DNA of 64,000 nt from Polyangium jinanense (lineage in GTDB: Bacteria > Myxococcota > Polyangia > Polyangiales > Polyangiaceae): contig NZ_JAGTJJ010000002.1 in assembly GCF_028435365.1 (NCBI RefSeq), positions 372,001 to 436,000 of the forward strand. Direction: 5' to 3'. The stretch's first letter is position 1. The number at the start of each line of letters is the position of its first letter. Below the pieces are notes generated by a model. It was not told the origin of the DNA, did no database searches, and was given only the letters and a program-made list of their open reading frames with translations. Shown one piece after another: positions 8,604-17,862 of this stretch. Position numbers and translations under genes: made by a program.

Positions 8604-9026
8604 TCATCGACCGTCTGCGTAAATTCGGGCCCACGACTCGCCCGGATACACCCTCGTCCTGTCGTCCGGATCGATCTTGATGCCCACGATTTGCCCAGGT
8701 TGCAGGCGCGAAAGCGAGATGAGATCGACCTCCCATTTCGCGCTCGCCGGGTACCTCTCGCCGGAGGGCGCCTCCACGTCGAGGTGCACCTGAATTGCCG
8801 CCGCGCCGCGGCCCGGCATGGCCACGATCGTCTGGCTCTTCACGACGGCGGCGCGCGCGCCGATTCCAAGCGCCATGCGCGCGCCGAGCTCCGCCCGCTG
8901 CTCCGCGCCCATCTCCGCGGCCTGGTGCTCCCCTCGGACGAGGCGATACACGACGATACCCGCGACGAGCAGGATGGTGATCGGGACGAGCGCGACGAGA
9001 ACCAGCATGCGCGACTTCCTCGCCAC
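8604..9026 (-). CDS. Single-pass membrane protein in the VgrG operon
   Basis: A 140-residue protein with one N-terminal membrane helix (about residues 7-27, MLVLVALVPITILLVAGIVVY) and an extracytoplasmic or cytoplasmic C-terminal domain of about 110 residues with mixed strands (IQVHLDVEAPSGERYPASAKWEVDL). The start is GTG 9026, one base after the DUF3540 stop, so the genes are tightly coupled. No family recognised; the only clue to function is its place among type VI tip genes. Confidence 0.7.
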   Translation of the reverse strand: MARKSRMLVLVALVPITILLVAGIVVYRLVRGEHQAAEMGAEQRAELGARMALGIGARAAVVKSQTIVAMPGRGAAAIQVHLDVEAPSGERYPASAKWEVDLISLSRLQPGQIVGIKIDPDDRTRVYPGESWARIYADGR

Positions 9027-9027
9027 T

Positions 9028-9678
9028 CTAACCGATGTGGACCTGCGAGCCGTCGATCTTGGCGAGCTCGCCGCCCGAGACGATCGTCGTCTTGGCCTTC
9101 ACGTTCACGGCCGCGGTCGCCGAATATTCGAGGTAATGGGCGCGCACCTGCTCCGACTCCGTGATGAACCGGTACGCGTTTCCGAGCCGTTGCACCCAGC
9201 GATCCGCCACGCTTTCGAGCTCGCGTGACACCGTCTTCACGCGGTCGACCTGCGCCGCGATCTGCTCGCCCACGTAATGCAGCGCGCCCACCGCGAGAGA
9301 CGCGTCCGACGCGGCGATGCGCACCGTGCCCGACGCGATAGCGGTTTCTCCCGGCGAAACGACGCGCACGCCCTCCCCGGCCGTCACCGTCACCGTGCCT
9401 TCGGGCGCGCTGAGCTCGAGGTCACCGTCTGCGACGAGCCGCGTCGGCGCCTCGGCGTCGCGGTCCAGGATCGCGAGCACGTGGCAACCCTCGTCGTGGA
9501 GCGCGACGAGCACGCGGTCGCCGAGCGCCGGCGCGACGAGGCAGCTCACCGCGCGCCGCGCCTCGTGCTCGCCGGACCCGCACCGCACGCGGAACGTGCG
9601 GCCGAGGAGCGCGACGATGGTGCCGACCTCCTGCGTCGCGAACGATTGGACCCGCTGCCTGGCCAAGTTGTCTCGCAT
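9028..9678 (-). CDS. DUF3540 protein
   Basis: A 216-residue DUF3540 protein. Recognisable parts are the early RRAVSCLVAPALGDRVLVAL, GCHVLAILDRD, then a repetitive beta region (GDLELSAPEGTVTVTAGEGV) and a C-terminal region with VADRWVQRLGNAYRFI. The family regularly sits between DUF2169/pentapeptide proteins and DUF4150 proteins in type VI clusters; its beta-repeat character resembles the VgrG C-terminal needle, so a structural role at the spike is plausible but not demonstrated here. Confidence 0.8.
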   Translation of the reverse strand: MRDNLARQRVQSFATQEVGTIVALLGRTFRVRCGSGEHEARRAVSCLVAPALGDRVLVALHDEGCHVLAILDRDAEAPTRLVADGDLELSAPEGTVTVTAGEGVRVVSPGETAIASGTVRIAASDASLAVGALHYVGEQIAAQVDRVKTVSRELESVADRWVQRLGNAYRFITESEQVRAHYLEYSATAAVNVKAKTTIVSGGELAKIDGSQVHIG

Positions 9679-9701
9679 CGTCGTCTCCTTTGATCAGCCT
9701 A

Positions 9702-10751
9702 TCATGCCTTGGGCTTCCAGCGCTCGGCCGCGCGGAGCTCCTCGTCGTCGCCGAGCGCGAGCGCCCGGTTCGTGAACAATGCGCCGCGCTCCTCCGTTTG
9801 ATGGAATCGGGCGCGGAAGAGCTGCGCCTTCGAGAAATCGGCCTCCTCCAGGCGGGCGTACGAGAAGTCGGCATACGTGAGCTCCGCGCCGCGGAAACTC
9901 GCCTGGGGGCACTTCGCGCTCTTGAAGATGGCCTGGAAGAGGTCGGCCTCGTGCAGATCCGTCGCCGCGAGCGTCGCTTCGAGGAAGATCGACTGCCGCA
10001 GGACGGCCTTGGCGAGGCTCGCGGCCGACAGGTCTGCCTGGACGAACAGCGCGCGCTCCGCGGTGGCGCCGTCGAGCTTCGCGCCCCTTAGGTTCGCGCC
10101 CTTGAAGATCGCCTGCGTCAGGTTCGCCCCGCGGAAATCGCAGCGCGAGACGTCCGCGTCCGTGAATTGCGTCAGGACGAGGCTCATCTTCGACAGGTCT
10201 TGCCCCTCCAGGTTCGAGCCGATGAGCAGCGCGTTCTCGAGCTTCGCGCCGCGCAAGATCGCCGTCCGAAGGTCGGCCTTGATGAGCCCCGTCTGCTTGA
10301 GCAGCGCGCCCTCGAAGACCGCGCGCGCGCCGACGAAATCGACGAGCGCAGAGCGATCGAGCGTCGCGTCGCGGAAGCTCGTCTCGTCGGCCCGTGGCTT
10401 GATGAGGGCCGCGATCGTCAGGTTTGCCCGATCGAGCCGCGCGCCGGACACGTCGACGTCGACGAGGCTCGCGCCCACGAGATTCGCGTCCACGAGGTTC
10501 GCGAGCAGGAAGGTGCACTTGCTGAACGTCGTGTGCCGCGCTTGCACGCCCGAGAGATCGGCGCTCGACAGATCACATTCGCTGAAGAGCGATTCGGAGA
10601 GCTTGGCGCCCGCGAGCTTGGCGCCGCGGAGGCTGACCTTCTCGAACACCGCGCCCGAAAGATCGCGGCCCGAAAGATCGATCCCGGCGAGATCCACTCC
10701 CGTGATCGGCTCGGCGTTCTCGACGTTCGCGAGGACCTCTTCGTTCGTCAT
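9702..10751 (-). CDS. Pentapeptide-repeat protein of the VgrG operon
   Basis: A 349-residue protein made almost entirely of A(D/N)LXX pentapeptide repeats (VDLAGIDLSGRDLSGAVF, then ANLTQAIFKGANLRGAKL and many more), predicted to form a right-handed quadrilateral beta-helix about 300 residues long. There is no signal peptide. The ATG at 10751 overlaps the stop of the preceding DUF2169 gene as ATGA, so the two are translationally coupled. In this gene order, pentapeptide proteins accompany VgrG and DUF2169 and may be scaffolds, adaptors or secreted rods; the exact job is unknown. The C-terminal 40 residues are charged and non-repetitive. Confidence 0.85.
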   Translation of the reverse strand: MTNEEVLANVENAEPITGVDLAGIDLSGRDLSGAVFEKVSLRGAKLAGAKLSESLFSECDLSSADLSGVQARHTTFSKCTFLLANLVDANLVGASLVDVDVSGARLDRANLTIAALIKPRADETSFRDATLDRSALVDFVGARAVFEGALLKQTGLIKADLRTAILRGAKLENALLIGSNLEGQDLSKMSLVLTQFTDADVSRCDFRGANLTQAIFKGANLRGAKLDGATAERALFVQADLSAASLAKAVLRQSIFLEATLAATDLHEADLFQAIFKSAKCPQASFRGAELTYADFSYARLEEADFSKAQLFRARFHQTEERGALFTNRALALGDDEELRAAERWKPKA

Positions 10752-13396
10752 GAGCCTTGCCTCGGCGTGAACAGCGTCTGCCGCACGTAGGAGCCCGCGA
10801 AGCTCGTGCGGTCGTCGCCCTTCGCGTTCATCAGCGTCGCGCGGAAGAGGTTTGTCTGTTCGAACTTCGCGCCGGGAAGCTTCGCGTGAAGGAGCAGCGC
10901 CTCCATGAGATTCGAGCCCGTGAAATCCGCGTCCGTGAGGTCCGCGCGGATGAAACGAGCGCCCCGAGCGCGCAGCCCGCGCAGGCGCGCGCCTTTCAGG
11001 TTCGACTCTCCGAAGTCCGCGTTTTCGCAGAGCGCGCCGTCGAAGATCGCCCCCTTGAAATCGACCTCGCGCAGGTTCGCGAGCCGGAGGTCGGCGCCCG
11101 TGAAATCTGCGCCGGGCAAGGACGTCGCCGAGACGAGCCGGAGGTTCTGCGCGGCGGCCTCCCGAAAGGAAGCGCGCTCGGCCGAGAGCTCCACGAAGCT
11201 CGTCGCGTCGAGGTTTGCCCGGCTGAAATCGATCCCGTCGCAGGAGCACTGGAAGAACGTCGCTTTGCCGAGCTTCGCCCGCTCGAACCGCGCGCCCTTG
11301 AGGTTTGCCTTGAAGAACAGCACCTCCGCCGCCTCGACGCCCGAGAGGTCGGCCCCTTCGAGCACGGCCTCCATCATGTCGGCGCCGCGGAGCGTGACGC
11401 CCGCGAGCTTCGCCGACGAGAGCCGCGCCTTGTAGAACACGGCCTTCTCCAGGTTCGCCCCGGAAAAACTCGTCCCCTCGGCGAGCACTTCGCCGAGGTT
11501 CGTCCCGACGAGCTTCGCGCCGGCGAACTTCACGTCCGCGAGCGTCGCCCGCGTGAGCACCGCGCCCGAGAGATCCGAGCCCGAAAGATCACAGCCCGAA
11601 AGATCGGCGCGTTCGAGCAGCGCCTCGCGCAGGTTCGCCCCGGCGAGCGAGAGCCCGTGTAGATCCGCGCCGGTCAGATCGCAGCCGACGAGCGGCTTCT
11701 TCGCGGCAATCGCGGCCTCCACCTCGGCGCGGAGCCGCGCCTGATCCTCCGGCGACCGATCGGGCGCCGGCGGGAAGTGGTGCGCGAAGCCGCGATACGC
11801 GAAAAGCTGCATCTCCTCGATCTTTTCGAGGCTCTTGCGGAAGGCCGGATCCTCGATCTTCGCTTCGAGCTCCTCCATCGGCGTGCCGCCGTTCCGCGCG
11901 ATGTCGGCGAGGTCCCGGAGGCGCTGGATTTCGAGCTCCGCGCGGAACGCGGGCGGGCCGCCGCCCTCGCGCTTCGCCTTTTCGAGCAGCGCGTCGAAAT
12001 CGACCCCCTGCTTTTCACATTGGGCCCGGGCCTCCGCCATTGCGTCTTTGCGCTTCGCCTCGGCCTCTTCCTGGACCCTCTTCGATTCGGCTTGGAGCTT
12101 CTCGACGTAATCGGGCAGGTCCTCGATCTTCGGCGGTTTCTCCGGCGGCGGGATCGCTTTCGGCAGCGCCGCGTCCGGGTCCTGCCCGGCGACGCGCATG
12201 GCGAGCCGCGCCTTTTCGAGCTCCCGCTCGGCCCGCGCGTGTCCTCGCTTCTGGAGCATGTCCTCGCGCTTCACGAGCTCGTCCATGTCGCTCACGACCT
12301 CGTCCGGGAGCGCGGGCGCGTCGGGGTCGGGCTCGGGCATGAGGTCCTTGTCGCGCAGGCCGTAGAGATGACCTTTTTCCTTGTCGAGCCGGTTGCGGAG
12401 CGCGGCCTCGTAATGGTCGAGCGACTTCGGCGCCTCGGGCTTTTCGATCGCCGCGACCAAGCTCGCCACGTCGGCGGCGTCGTCCTCGACGGTCTGGAGC
12501 ACGCAGCGGTACAGCGCGACGCCACGCTCGAGGTTCGGGAACAGGAGCACCGTTTCGAGGCGCGTCGGCACCTCGAGGAGCGGAGAATCACTCTCGGCCC
12601 GCTTCATCGAGGCGAAGCACCGGACCCGCAGCCGGGGCACGCGCGTCGATTGGCGTGGCTTCGTCGGGTGCATGTTCTCGATCGTGATCTCCTCGCCGCC
12701 CTTGAAATACCCGACGAGCCTCTGATCCTCGGGCGCGGTCTGGAACATCTCCGGATCGATGTCGCTCGCGAGGCCAGGGAAGTCCGTCTCCAGCCATTTC
12801 GTGCCGTACGTGCCAGCTTTCTTCGCGCGCTGGGGCCAGGTGATGTCGATCGGCCCGAAGCAGGCCGGCGGGGGCCGGTCGTCCGGGTGCTTGAGCAGGC
12901 GTTTCGGGTCCTCGAGGTGCGGGAGCCAATGCACCTTGGCCCCGTTCTCCTCCACGGGGGCGGCGCCCATTCCGATCGGGTTCTGCGCGTAGCTGGCGCC
13001 TCCGAACGCCTTTTCGTACGTGACGGGCATCTCCGTGATCGGCTCGGGCGGCGTGGGCCCGCCGAGCGTCCATTTTCGCCGGCCCACGACGACGATCGAT
13101 TTGTCGATGTCGCCCATGGAGAGGCGCGCCTGGAACGCGGTCCGCGGCTGCCCACCCGGCGCATGGGCCTTGCCGTGGACGAGGACCTCGCCGCGCGGCT
13201 TGGGCAAACCCTCGTCGAGCGCGGCGTCCTTGCCGATCTCCTTCACGACCTTCTGCCACATCGCGATTTCGGGCAGCGGCCGATCGGGCGCTTCGAACGG
13301 GAAATATACGAGCAGGCCAATGCTCAGGCGGTTTTCGCGCCGCACCATGAGCATGCGCTGCACGACCGAAAGACGGAGGGGTTTGATGACGCGCAT
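10748..13396 (-). CDS. DUF2169 domain fused to pentapeptide repeats
   Basis: An 882-residue two-part protein. Residues 1-300 are a DUF2169 domain (MRVIKPLRLSVVQR, YEKAFGGASYAQNPIG, PACFGPIDITWPQR, then a long charged middle). Residues 300-560 are a charged helical linker rich in Glu, Lys and Ala, and residues 590-870 are pentapeptide repeats (GCDLTGADLHGLSLAGANL onward). DUF2169 proteins have been implicated as adaptors that load DUF4150-type effectors onto VgrG, which fits the neighbours here. ATG 13396 matches the family N-terminus; the frame is open upstream to 13516 without supporting features. VgrG ends 28 bases upstream. Confidence 0.85.
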   Translation of the reverse strand: MRVIKPLRLSVVQRMLMVRRENRLSIGLLVYFPFEAPDRPLPEIAMWQKVVKEIGKDAALDEGLPKPRGEVLVHGKAHAPGGQPRTAFQARLSMGDIDKSIVVVGRRKWTLGGPTPPEPITEMPVTYEKAFGGASYAQNPIGMGAAPVEENGAKVHWLPHLEDPKRLLKHPDDRPPPACFGPIDITWPQRAKKAGTYGTKWLETDFPGLASDIDPEMFQTAPEDQRLVGYFKGGEEITIENMHPTKPRQSTRVPRLRVRCFASMKRAESDSPLLEVPTRLETVLLFPNLERGVALYRCVLQTVEDDAADVASLVAAIEKPEAPKSLDHYEAALRNRLDKEKGHLYGLRDKDLMPEPDPDAPALPDEVVSDMDELVKREDMLQKRGHARAERELEKARLAMRVAGQDPDAALPKAIPPPEKPPKIEDLPDYVEKLQAESKRVQEEAEAKRKDAMAEARAQCEKQGVDFDALLEKAKREGGGPPAFRAELEIQRLRDLADIARNGGTPMEELEAKIEDPAFRKSLEKIEEMQLFAYRGFAHHFPPAPDRSPEDQARLRAEVEAAIAAKKPLVGCDLTGADLHGLSLAGANLREALLERADLSGCDLSGSDLSGAVLTRATLADVKFAGAKLVGTNLGEVLAEGTSFSGANLEKAVFYKARLSSAKLAGVTLRGADMMEAVLEGADLSGVEAAEVLFFKANLKGARFERAKLGKATFFQCSCDGIDFSRANLDATSFVELSAERASFREAAAQNLRLVSATSLPGADFTGADLRLANLREVDFKGAIFDGALCENADFGESNLKGARLRGLRARGARFIRADLTDADFTGSNLMEALLLHAKLPGAKFEQTNLFRATLMNAKGDDRTSFAGSYVRQTLFTPRQGS

Positions 13397-13424
13397 GATG
13401 GGAGGAGAGGGCGGGACGCCGCTT

Positions 13425-15848
13425 TCACATGAGCGTATGCACGCCCGAGAGGCTGAAGCGTACGGCGCTCGTGCCCATCCACGTGGGCATGTTCTCGATG
13501 GCGGCGGCCACGCCATTGACGCGCGTGGCCTTCGCCGTCACCTCGGCGGCGGCGTTGATGCAGAGCGACGCGCCGAACTTGAATTCCATTGCGACCGCGG
13601 CCGTCACGGAGAACTTGTACGCCGCATTGAACTCGGCGAACCCGCCGACCGTGGTCGAGACCTTGCCGCCGATGAAGTTCTCGTTGGCGATGCCGATCTT
13701 CGTGTCGCTCGTGATGCCCATCGTGAGCGAGATGCCCGAGCTCGAGTTGAACTTGATCCAGTCACCGGCCGTGTACTGATACCACTTCTGCGCGCCCTTC
13801 ACGCTGATGTCGCCCTCGGACGTGATGTCGATGCCGCTCTTGGCATTGATCGTCATCTTTCCGGTTTTCGCATCGATCGTGATGTCGCCGCTCGCAGACT
13901 CGATCTTGATGTTGCCCTTGCTCAGGATGTCGGTCTTGCCGTTCTGCGTGTCGATCTTGGTGTTGTTCGCGGTGACCGTGACCGTGTAATCGCCCTTCGT
14001 GGTCGTGGTCATCGAGTTTTCCGGCACCTTCGTCGTCCAGGGCCCCTTCTTCACGGTGAGTGTATAGCTGCCCGTGTTCGCCTCGATCCCGATGCTATCG
14101 TGCGCCGCGATCCCGATGCAGCCGGCCTTGGGCCCGCCGTAGAACGTCCCCACGCCGAGCGACATGCCGCCCTTGATGTACGACTTCCAGTCGTTCGCGA
14201 CCGTGACCGTCCAGGTCCCGCCGTTGTTCTCGCCCACCTTCTGGTCATAGTTCTTGCCGGCGTGCAGGAGCGTATTGTCGTCGGTGCGCACGATGAGCTC
14301 GTGGTCCTCGTTCGGTGAGCCCATGCGCACGTAGGAGTTCGAGTACGGCGTCGAGAGCGTGACCCGCTGCTGGCCGTTCTTGTCCTCGAGCTCGAGGCGA
14401 TTGCGCCCGCCCGTCTGGATCACGTTTTTCGTGTGGTTGCCGCTCGTGACCGGGCTCGGCGTGAGCGCGTTCGGCACGACGCCCGAAATCACGGGCCGGT
14501 CCGGATCGCCGCCGAGGAAGCTGAAGACGACCTCGGTGCCCTTGCGCAGCGGGAAATGGAAGCCCTCGATGCCGCCGCCGTGCGGCTGCATCATGCGCAC
14601 GAACGTGCTCGCCTTGCCGTCCTTCAGGTTCGTCTCGTCGAACTTGAACTTGACCGAGTACCGGCCATGGTCGTCGATCTGCGCGTACTCGCTGTCGGCC
14701 GGCCCGTCCACGGTGCCATTCTCGTAGCCGTAGATCCGCGGCCATTGCGTGCGCGACTCCGGCCGGAACTGCGTGCCCTCCGGGGTCGCCTCGACCTCGA
14801 CGAAATACACCTCGTCGTGGTCCAGATCGAGAAGCTGCTTGAACGCCGACGCACCCGCGGCCTGGTTGCCGTGGTGGCGCACCTCGACCGCGAGGTAACG
14901 GGCATTGAGCGCCGCGCGCGGGTGCTCCTCGATCTCGAAGACGTGCCCGGCGCGCAGGTGCGAGCGCGTGCCGCGCGCCTGGTAGACGACCTCGCGCGCG
15001 AGCATCTCCTCGGCCCGGAGCTTGGCCAATCGCTCGCCCGCGGCGGCCGAGAAGAACCGCTCGCCGTAGAGGCTCACCTCGCCCGCGCCGTTCGACGAGA
15101 CCTGCGCCGATCCGGTGATGGTGAGGTTTGGCCGGGCGTAATCGTAATCCTTGAGCTTGACCATCGACGGCAGCGTGCGGTGGCGGCTCGTGAACGCGCG
15201 GAACGAGGCCCCCGCGCTCCGATCCTGCCCGGTCTGCGGGTAATACCGCACGGGTTTGCCGAGGATGTCCTCCTCGTACGAGGAGCCGTCGCTGATGATG
15301 AGCTTCTCGCCCTCCTCGCCGTGGATGAAGTAATAATAGATGCCTTCGCGCTCCATCCAGCGCGAGATGAAATCGAGGTCGCTCTCCCGGTACTGGCAGA
15401 TGTGCTCCTCCGTCTCGTAGGAGCCGAGGCGGAGCTCGTAATCGTCGCCGGAGAGGCTGTTTTCCTCGAGGATCGACTCGATCACCTCGGGCAGCTTCTT
15501 TTTCGTGAAGATGCGGCTGTGCTTCGAGAGCCCGAGCAGCCATAGCCGCGGGACGAGCACCGCGCGGACGAGCGATCGGCCCTCGACCGCGTGCAGGAGC
15601 TCGACGCTCGCCAGGATCCCGGCGAACACGAATGGAGGGAGGTTATCGTCCGCCCGGTCGATCACGAGCTGCGCCTTCGCGCCGATCGCGTCGCCGAGAT
15701 CCAGCCCGTCGCCCTCTTCCCCTTCGAGCGACAGGAAAATCTCGAACTCGTACGTCCGGGAGATCGCCTCGACGCCGCGGAATGCGATCACGCGCGTCGT
15801 GTCCGGCAGCACGCTCGACGAAATGGTGATGAGGTCGGTCAAAGCCAT
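13425..15848 (-). CDS. vgrG: Type VI secretion tip protein VgrG
   Basis: An 807-residue VgrG, the trimeric spike that pierces target cells. The first 370 residues are the gp27-like base (YEFEIFLSLEGEE, CQYRESDLDFISRWMEREGIYYYF, the classic VgrG signature near residue 165). An OB-fold gp5-like part follows with MMQPHGGGIEGFHFPLRKGTEVVFSFLGGDPDRPVISG split across about 425-465. The rest is a beta-helical needle (KIDTQNGKTDILSKGNIKIE, DITIDAKTGKMTI) and about 100 C-terminal residues of hydrophobic, Ala-rich beta sequence with no recognisable toxin domain. It leads the eight-gene operon. The ribosome-binding site GGGAGAG precedes ATG 15848. No sheath or baseplate genes are in the window, so the core machine lies elsewhere. 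Confidence 0.93.
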   Translation of the reverse strand: MALTDLITISSSVLPDTTRVIAFRGVEAISRTYEFEIFLSLEGEEGDGLDLGDAIGAKAQLVIDRADDNLPPFVFAGILASVELLHAVEGRSLVRAVLVPRLWLLGLSKHSRIFTKKKLPEVIESILEENSLSGDDYELRLGSYETEEHICQYRESDLDFISRWMEREGIYYYFIHGEEGEKLIISDGSSYEEDILGKPVRYYPQTGQDRSAGASFRAFTSRHRTLPSMVKLKDYDYARPNLTITGSAQVSSNGAGEVSLYGERFFSAAAGERLAKLRAEEMLAREVVYQARGTRSHLRAGHVFEIEEHPRAALNARYLAVEVRHHGNQAAGASAFKQLLDLDHDEVYFVEVEATPEGTQFRPESRTQWPRIYGYENGTVDGPADSEYAQIDDHGRYSVKFKFDETNLKDGKASTFVRMMQPHGGGIEGFHFPLRKGTEVVFSFLGGDPDRPVISGVVPNALTPSPVTSGNHTKNVIQTGGRNRLELEDKNGQQRVTLSTPYSNSYVRMGSPNEDHELIVRTDDNTLLHAGKNYDQKVGENNGGTWTVTVANDWKSYIKGGMSLGVGTFYGGPKAGCIGIAAHDSIGIEANTGSYTLTVKKGPWTTKVPENSMTTTTKGDYTVTVTANNTKIDTQNGKTDILSKGNIKIESASGDITIDAKTGKMTINAKSGIDITSEGDISVKGAQKWYQYTAGDWIKFNSSSGISLTMGITSDTKIGIANENFIGGKVSTTVGGFAEFNAAYKFSVTAAVAMEFKFGASLCINAAAEVTAKATRVNGVAAAIENMPTWMGTSAVRFSLSGVHTLM

Positions 15849-15919
15849 GGCCCAGCTCTCCCGGGGATGACCCCCAAAGTCCTCGAAGCGCCGTCGAGAC
15901 TAGCATCGTCCCTCGCGCT

Positions 15920-15947
15920 TTGGGATCACGAATGTTCGTTGTAGGAT
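15920..15947 (+). promoter_or_regulatory. Possible promoter in the vgrG/amidohydrolase divergent gap
   Basis: TTGGGA, a 16-base spacer and TAGGAT point toward the amidohydrolase gene at 15987. The match is partial. Confidence 0.35.
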
Positions 15948-15986
15948 GCGCCACGGCGCTAGCGCCCGGAGCCCGGAGGAAGAGCC

Positions 15987-17309
15987 GTGAAGACGCTGAT
16001 CAAGGACGTGGACATCGTGACCCTCGACGAAAAAGGCACGGTGATCCGGGGCGGCGCCCTCGCCATCGACGGCGCACATATCGTGGCCGTCGGAGAGGCG
16101 CCCGTCGAATTCGTGCCCGACACGACGATCGACGGCACGAACCACGTCGCCGTCCCTGGATTTTTTAACGCCCACTGCCACGCGTCGATGTCGCTCGTGC
16201 GCGGCTACGCGGAGGACCTGCCGCTCGATCGCTGGTTCAACGAGCGCGTCTGGGTCGCCGAATCCGCGCTCGGCCCCGAGGAAGTGCGCGCCGGCGCGCT
16301 CTTGGCCGCGTGCGAGATGATCCGCTCGGGCACGGTCGCCTTCAATGATCACTACTTCTACATGGACCACGTCGCCGAGGTCGTGGAAGCGTCGGGGATG
16401 CGCGCCTCGCTCACGTGGTGCCAGTTCGGGCTCGGCGCGGACAAGGAGGTCGGCGCGGATCTCGAAGGCGCGCTCGCGTTCGCGGAGCGATGGAACGGCA
16501 AAGCGGACGGGCGTATCCGCGCGATGCTCGGGCCGCATTCGCCCTACGTCTGTCCACCCGCGTTCCTGCGCGAGATCGCGGCGCTCGCGAAGGAGAAGGG
16601 CCTCGGCCTGCACATTCACATCGCCGAGAGCGAAGAGCAGGTGAGCCGCTCGCTCGCCGCGCACGGCGTGACGCCCGCGCGGCTGCTCGAAGAGACGGGC
16701 GTACTCGACGTACCGACGATCGCGGCGCACGCGCTCTACCTGAGCGACGACGACGTGGCGATCCTCGCGCGGCACGGGACGACCGTGGCGTATTGCCCGA
16801 TCACGTACATGAAGCTCGCGATGGGCCCGGGCGACGTGCCGCGGCTGCTCCGCGCGGGCGTCAACGTCGCGCTCGGGACCGACGGGCCAGCGTCGAACAA
16901 CGACATGGACATGAAGGAAGCCGTCCGCTTCCTGCCGCTGCTCCAGAAGCTCGCGTGCCGCGATGCCGAGGTGATCGCAGGCGACGCCTCGCTCCGCATC
17001 GCCACGCAGGCCGGCGCGCGCGCGATGGGTTTTTCCAAGGCGGGCGTGCTCGAAGCCGGGCGGCCGGCCGATCTCGTGCTCTTCGATTTCGACAAACCCC
17101 ACCTCGTGCCGCGTCACGACCTCGTCGCGAACCTCGTGCACGCCGCGAAGGGCAGCGACGTGAGCCACGTGTTCGTCGCGGGAAACCTCCTCTACGCGAA
17201 CGGGACGATCCTGACGCTCGACGAGGAGAAGATCCGCGCCGAGGCCGAGCGCGCGGCATTTCGCATGGTCTCCCGCGATTTGACCGTCCTCCGCGAATAC
17301 CAGTCCTAG
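15987..17309 (+). CDS. MTA/SAH-deaminase-like amidohydrolase
   Basis: A 440-residue metal-dependent deaminase of the amidohydrolase superfamily. The metal-binding HxH is in PGFFNAHCHASMSL near residues 58-71, further ligands in GLHIHIAESEEQ near 210 and GTDGPASNNDMDMKEA near 295. This pattern is typical of 5'-methylthioadenosine / S-adenosylhomocysteine deaminases and related guanine/cytosine-type deaminases. The likely reaction is hydrolytic deamination of an adenosine thioether to the inosine form, in the cytoplasm; other N-heterocycle substrates cannot be excluded. Translation starts at GTG 15987 after a strong GGAGGAAGAG. It is divergent from vgrG and has no obvious functional partner next to it. 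Confidence 0.82.
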   Translation: MKTLIKDVDIVTLDEKGTVIRGGALAIDGAHIVAVGEAPVEFVPDTTIDGTNHVAVPGFFNAHCHASMSLVRGYAEDLPLDRWFNERVWVAESALGPEEVRAGALLAACEMIRSGTVAFNDHYFYMDHVAEVVEASGMRASLTWCQFGLGADKEVGADLEGALAFAERWNGKADGRIRAMLGPHSPYVCPPAFLREIAALAKEKGLGLHIHIAESEEQVSRSLAAHGVTPARLLEETGVLDVPTIAAHALYLSDDDVAILARHGTTVAYCPITYMKLAMGPGDVPRLLRAGVNVALGTDGPASNNDMDMKEAVRFLPLLQKLACRDAEVIAGDASLRIATQAGARAMGFSKAGVLEAGRPADLVLFDFDKPHLVPRHDLVANLVHAAKGSDVSHVFVAGNLLYANGTILTLDEEKIRAEAERAAFRMVSRDLTVLREYQS

Positions 17310-17366
17310 CCGCGCGGACCGGGAGCGGAATCACGCGTCGCGCGCCTCTTGCATCGGCCCGTCTTC

Positions 17367-17744
17367 ATGAATGAACTGAAGACGAGGCCTGCGGGCGTCA
17401 CCGTGGTGGCCGTGCTGATGGCGCTCAGCGGCGTGCTCACCGTGCTCTCCAGCGTCCCAGCCGTCACGGGCGCCGAGCTGCCGCCCTGGGCGATCGCGCT
17501 CGACGTAGCCGTCGGAATTGCCATGTTCGCCGTCGCGTGGGGCCTCATCACGCTGCGCGCCTGGGCGTGGGTGGTGACGCTCGGAATCCAGGCCGTGAAC
17601 GGCCTCTTTGCAATCGTGTCGGTCGCGGCGGCGCCGGCCGCCTGGCCGGCGTGGATCGCCATCGTGATAGCGGCCGTGGTCGTCTTTTATCTGACGCGCC
17701 CGAACGTGCGCTTGGCCTTCGGCGTGGGCGCGCCCCGCATCTGA
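17367..17744 (+). CDS. Small integral membrane protein
   Basis: A 125-residue protein with four hydrophobic segments: GVTVVAVLMALSGVLTVLSS, WAIALDVAVGIAMFAVAWGL, WAWVVTLGIQAVNGLFAIV and WIAIVIAAVVVFYL. It ends in a short basic tail (TRPNVRLAFGVG). ATG 17367 was chosen over the TTG at 17349. It resembles DUF2127-like or general membrane proteins, but I cannot assign a family. It lies 57 bases after the amidohydrolase. Confidence 0.7.
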   Translation: MNELKTRPAGVTVVAVLMALSGVLTVLSSVPAVTGAELPPWAIALDVAVGIAMFAVAWGLITLRAWAWVVTLGIQAVNGLFAIVSVAAAPAAWPAWIAIVIAAVVVFYLTRPNVRLAFGVGAPRI

Positions 17745-17862
17745 TTTCATCTCCGGCATTTCCAAAAGATACTGCCGACCGGCCTCGACCGGTGTAGGCT
17801 CGGCTCTTCTGCGAATCGGCTATCGACGGAATTGTCGATGGCGTACCCGCAGGGAGGTCCGA

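Noticed and set aside
10748..13396. DNA-level tandem repeat in the pentapeptide genes
   Set aside because: The repetition is in the protein pattern (every fifth residue hydrophobic); the DNA copies are diverged and explained by coding.
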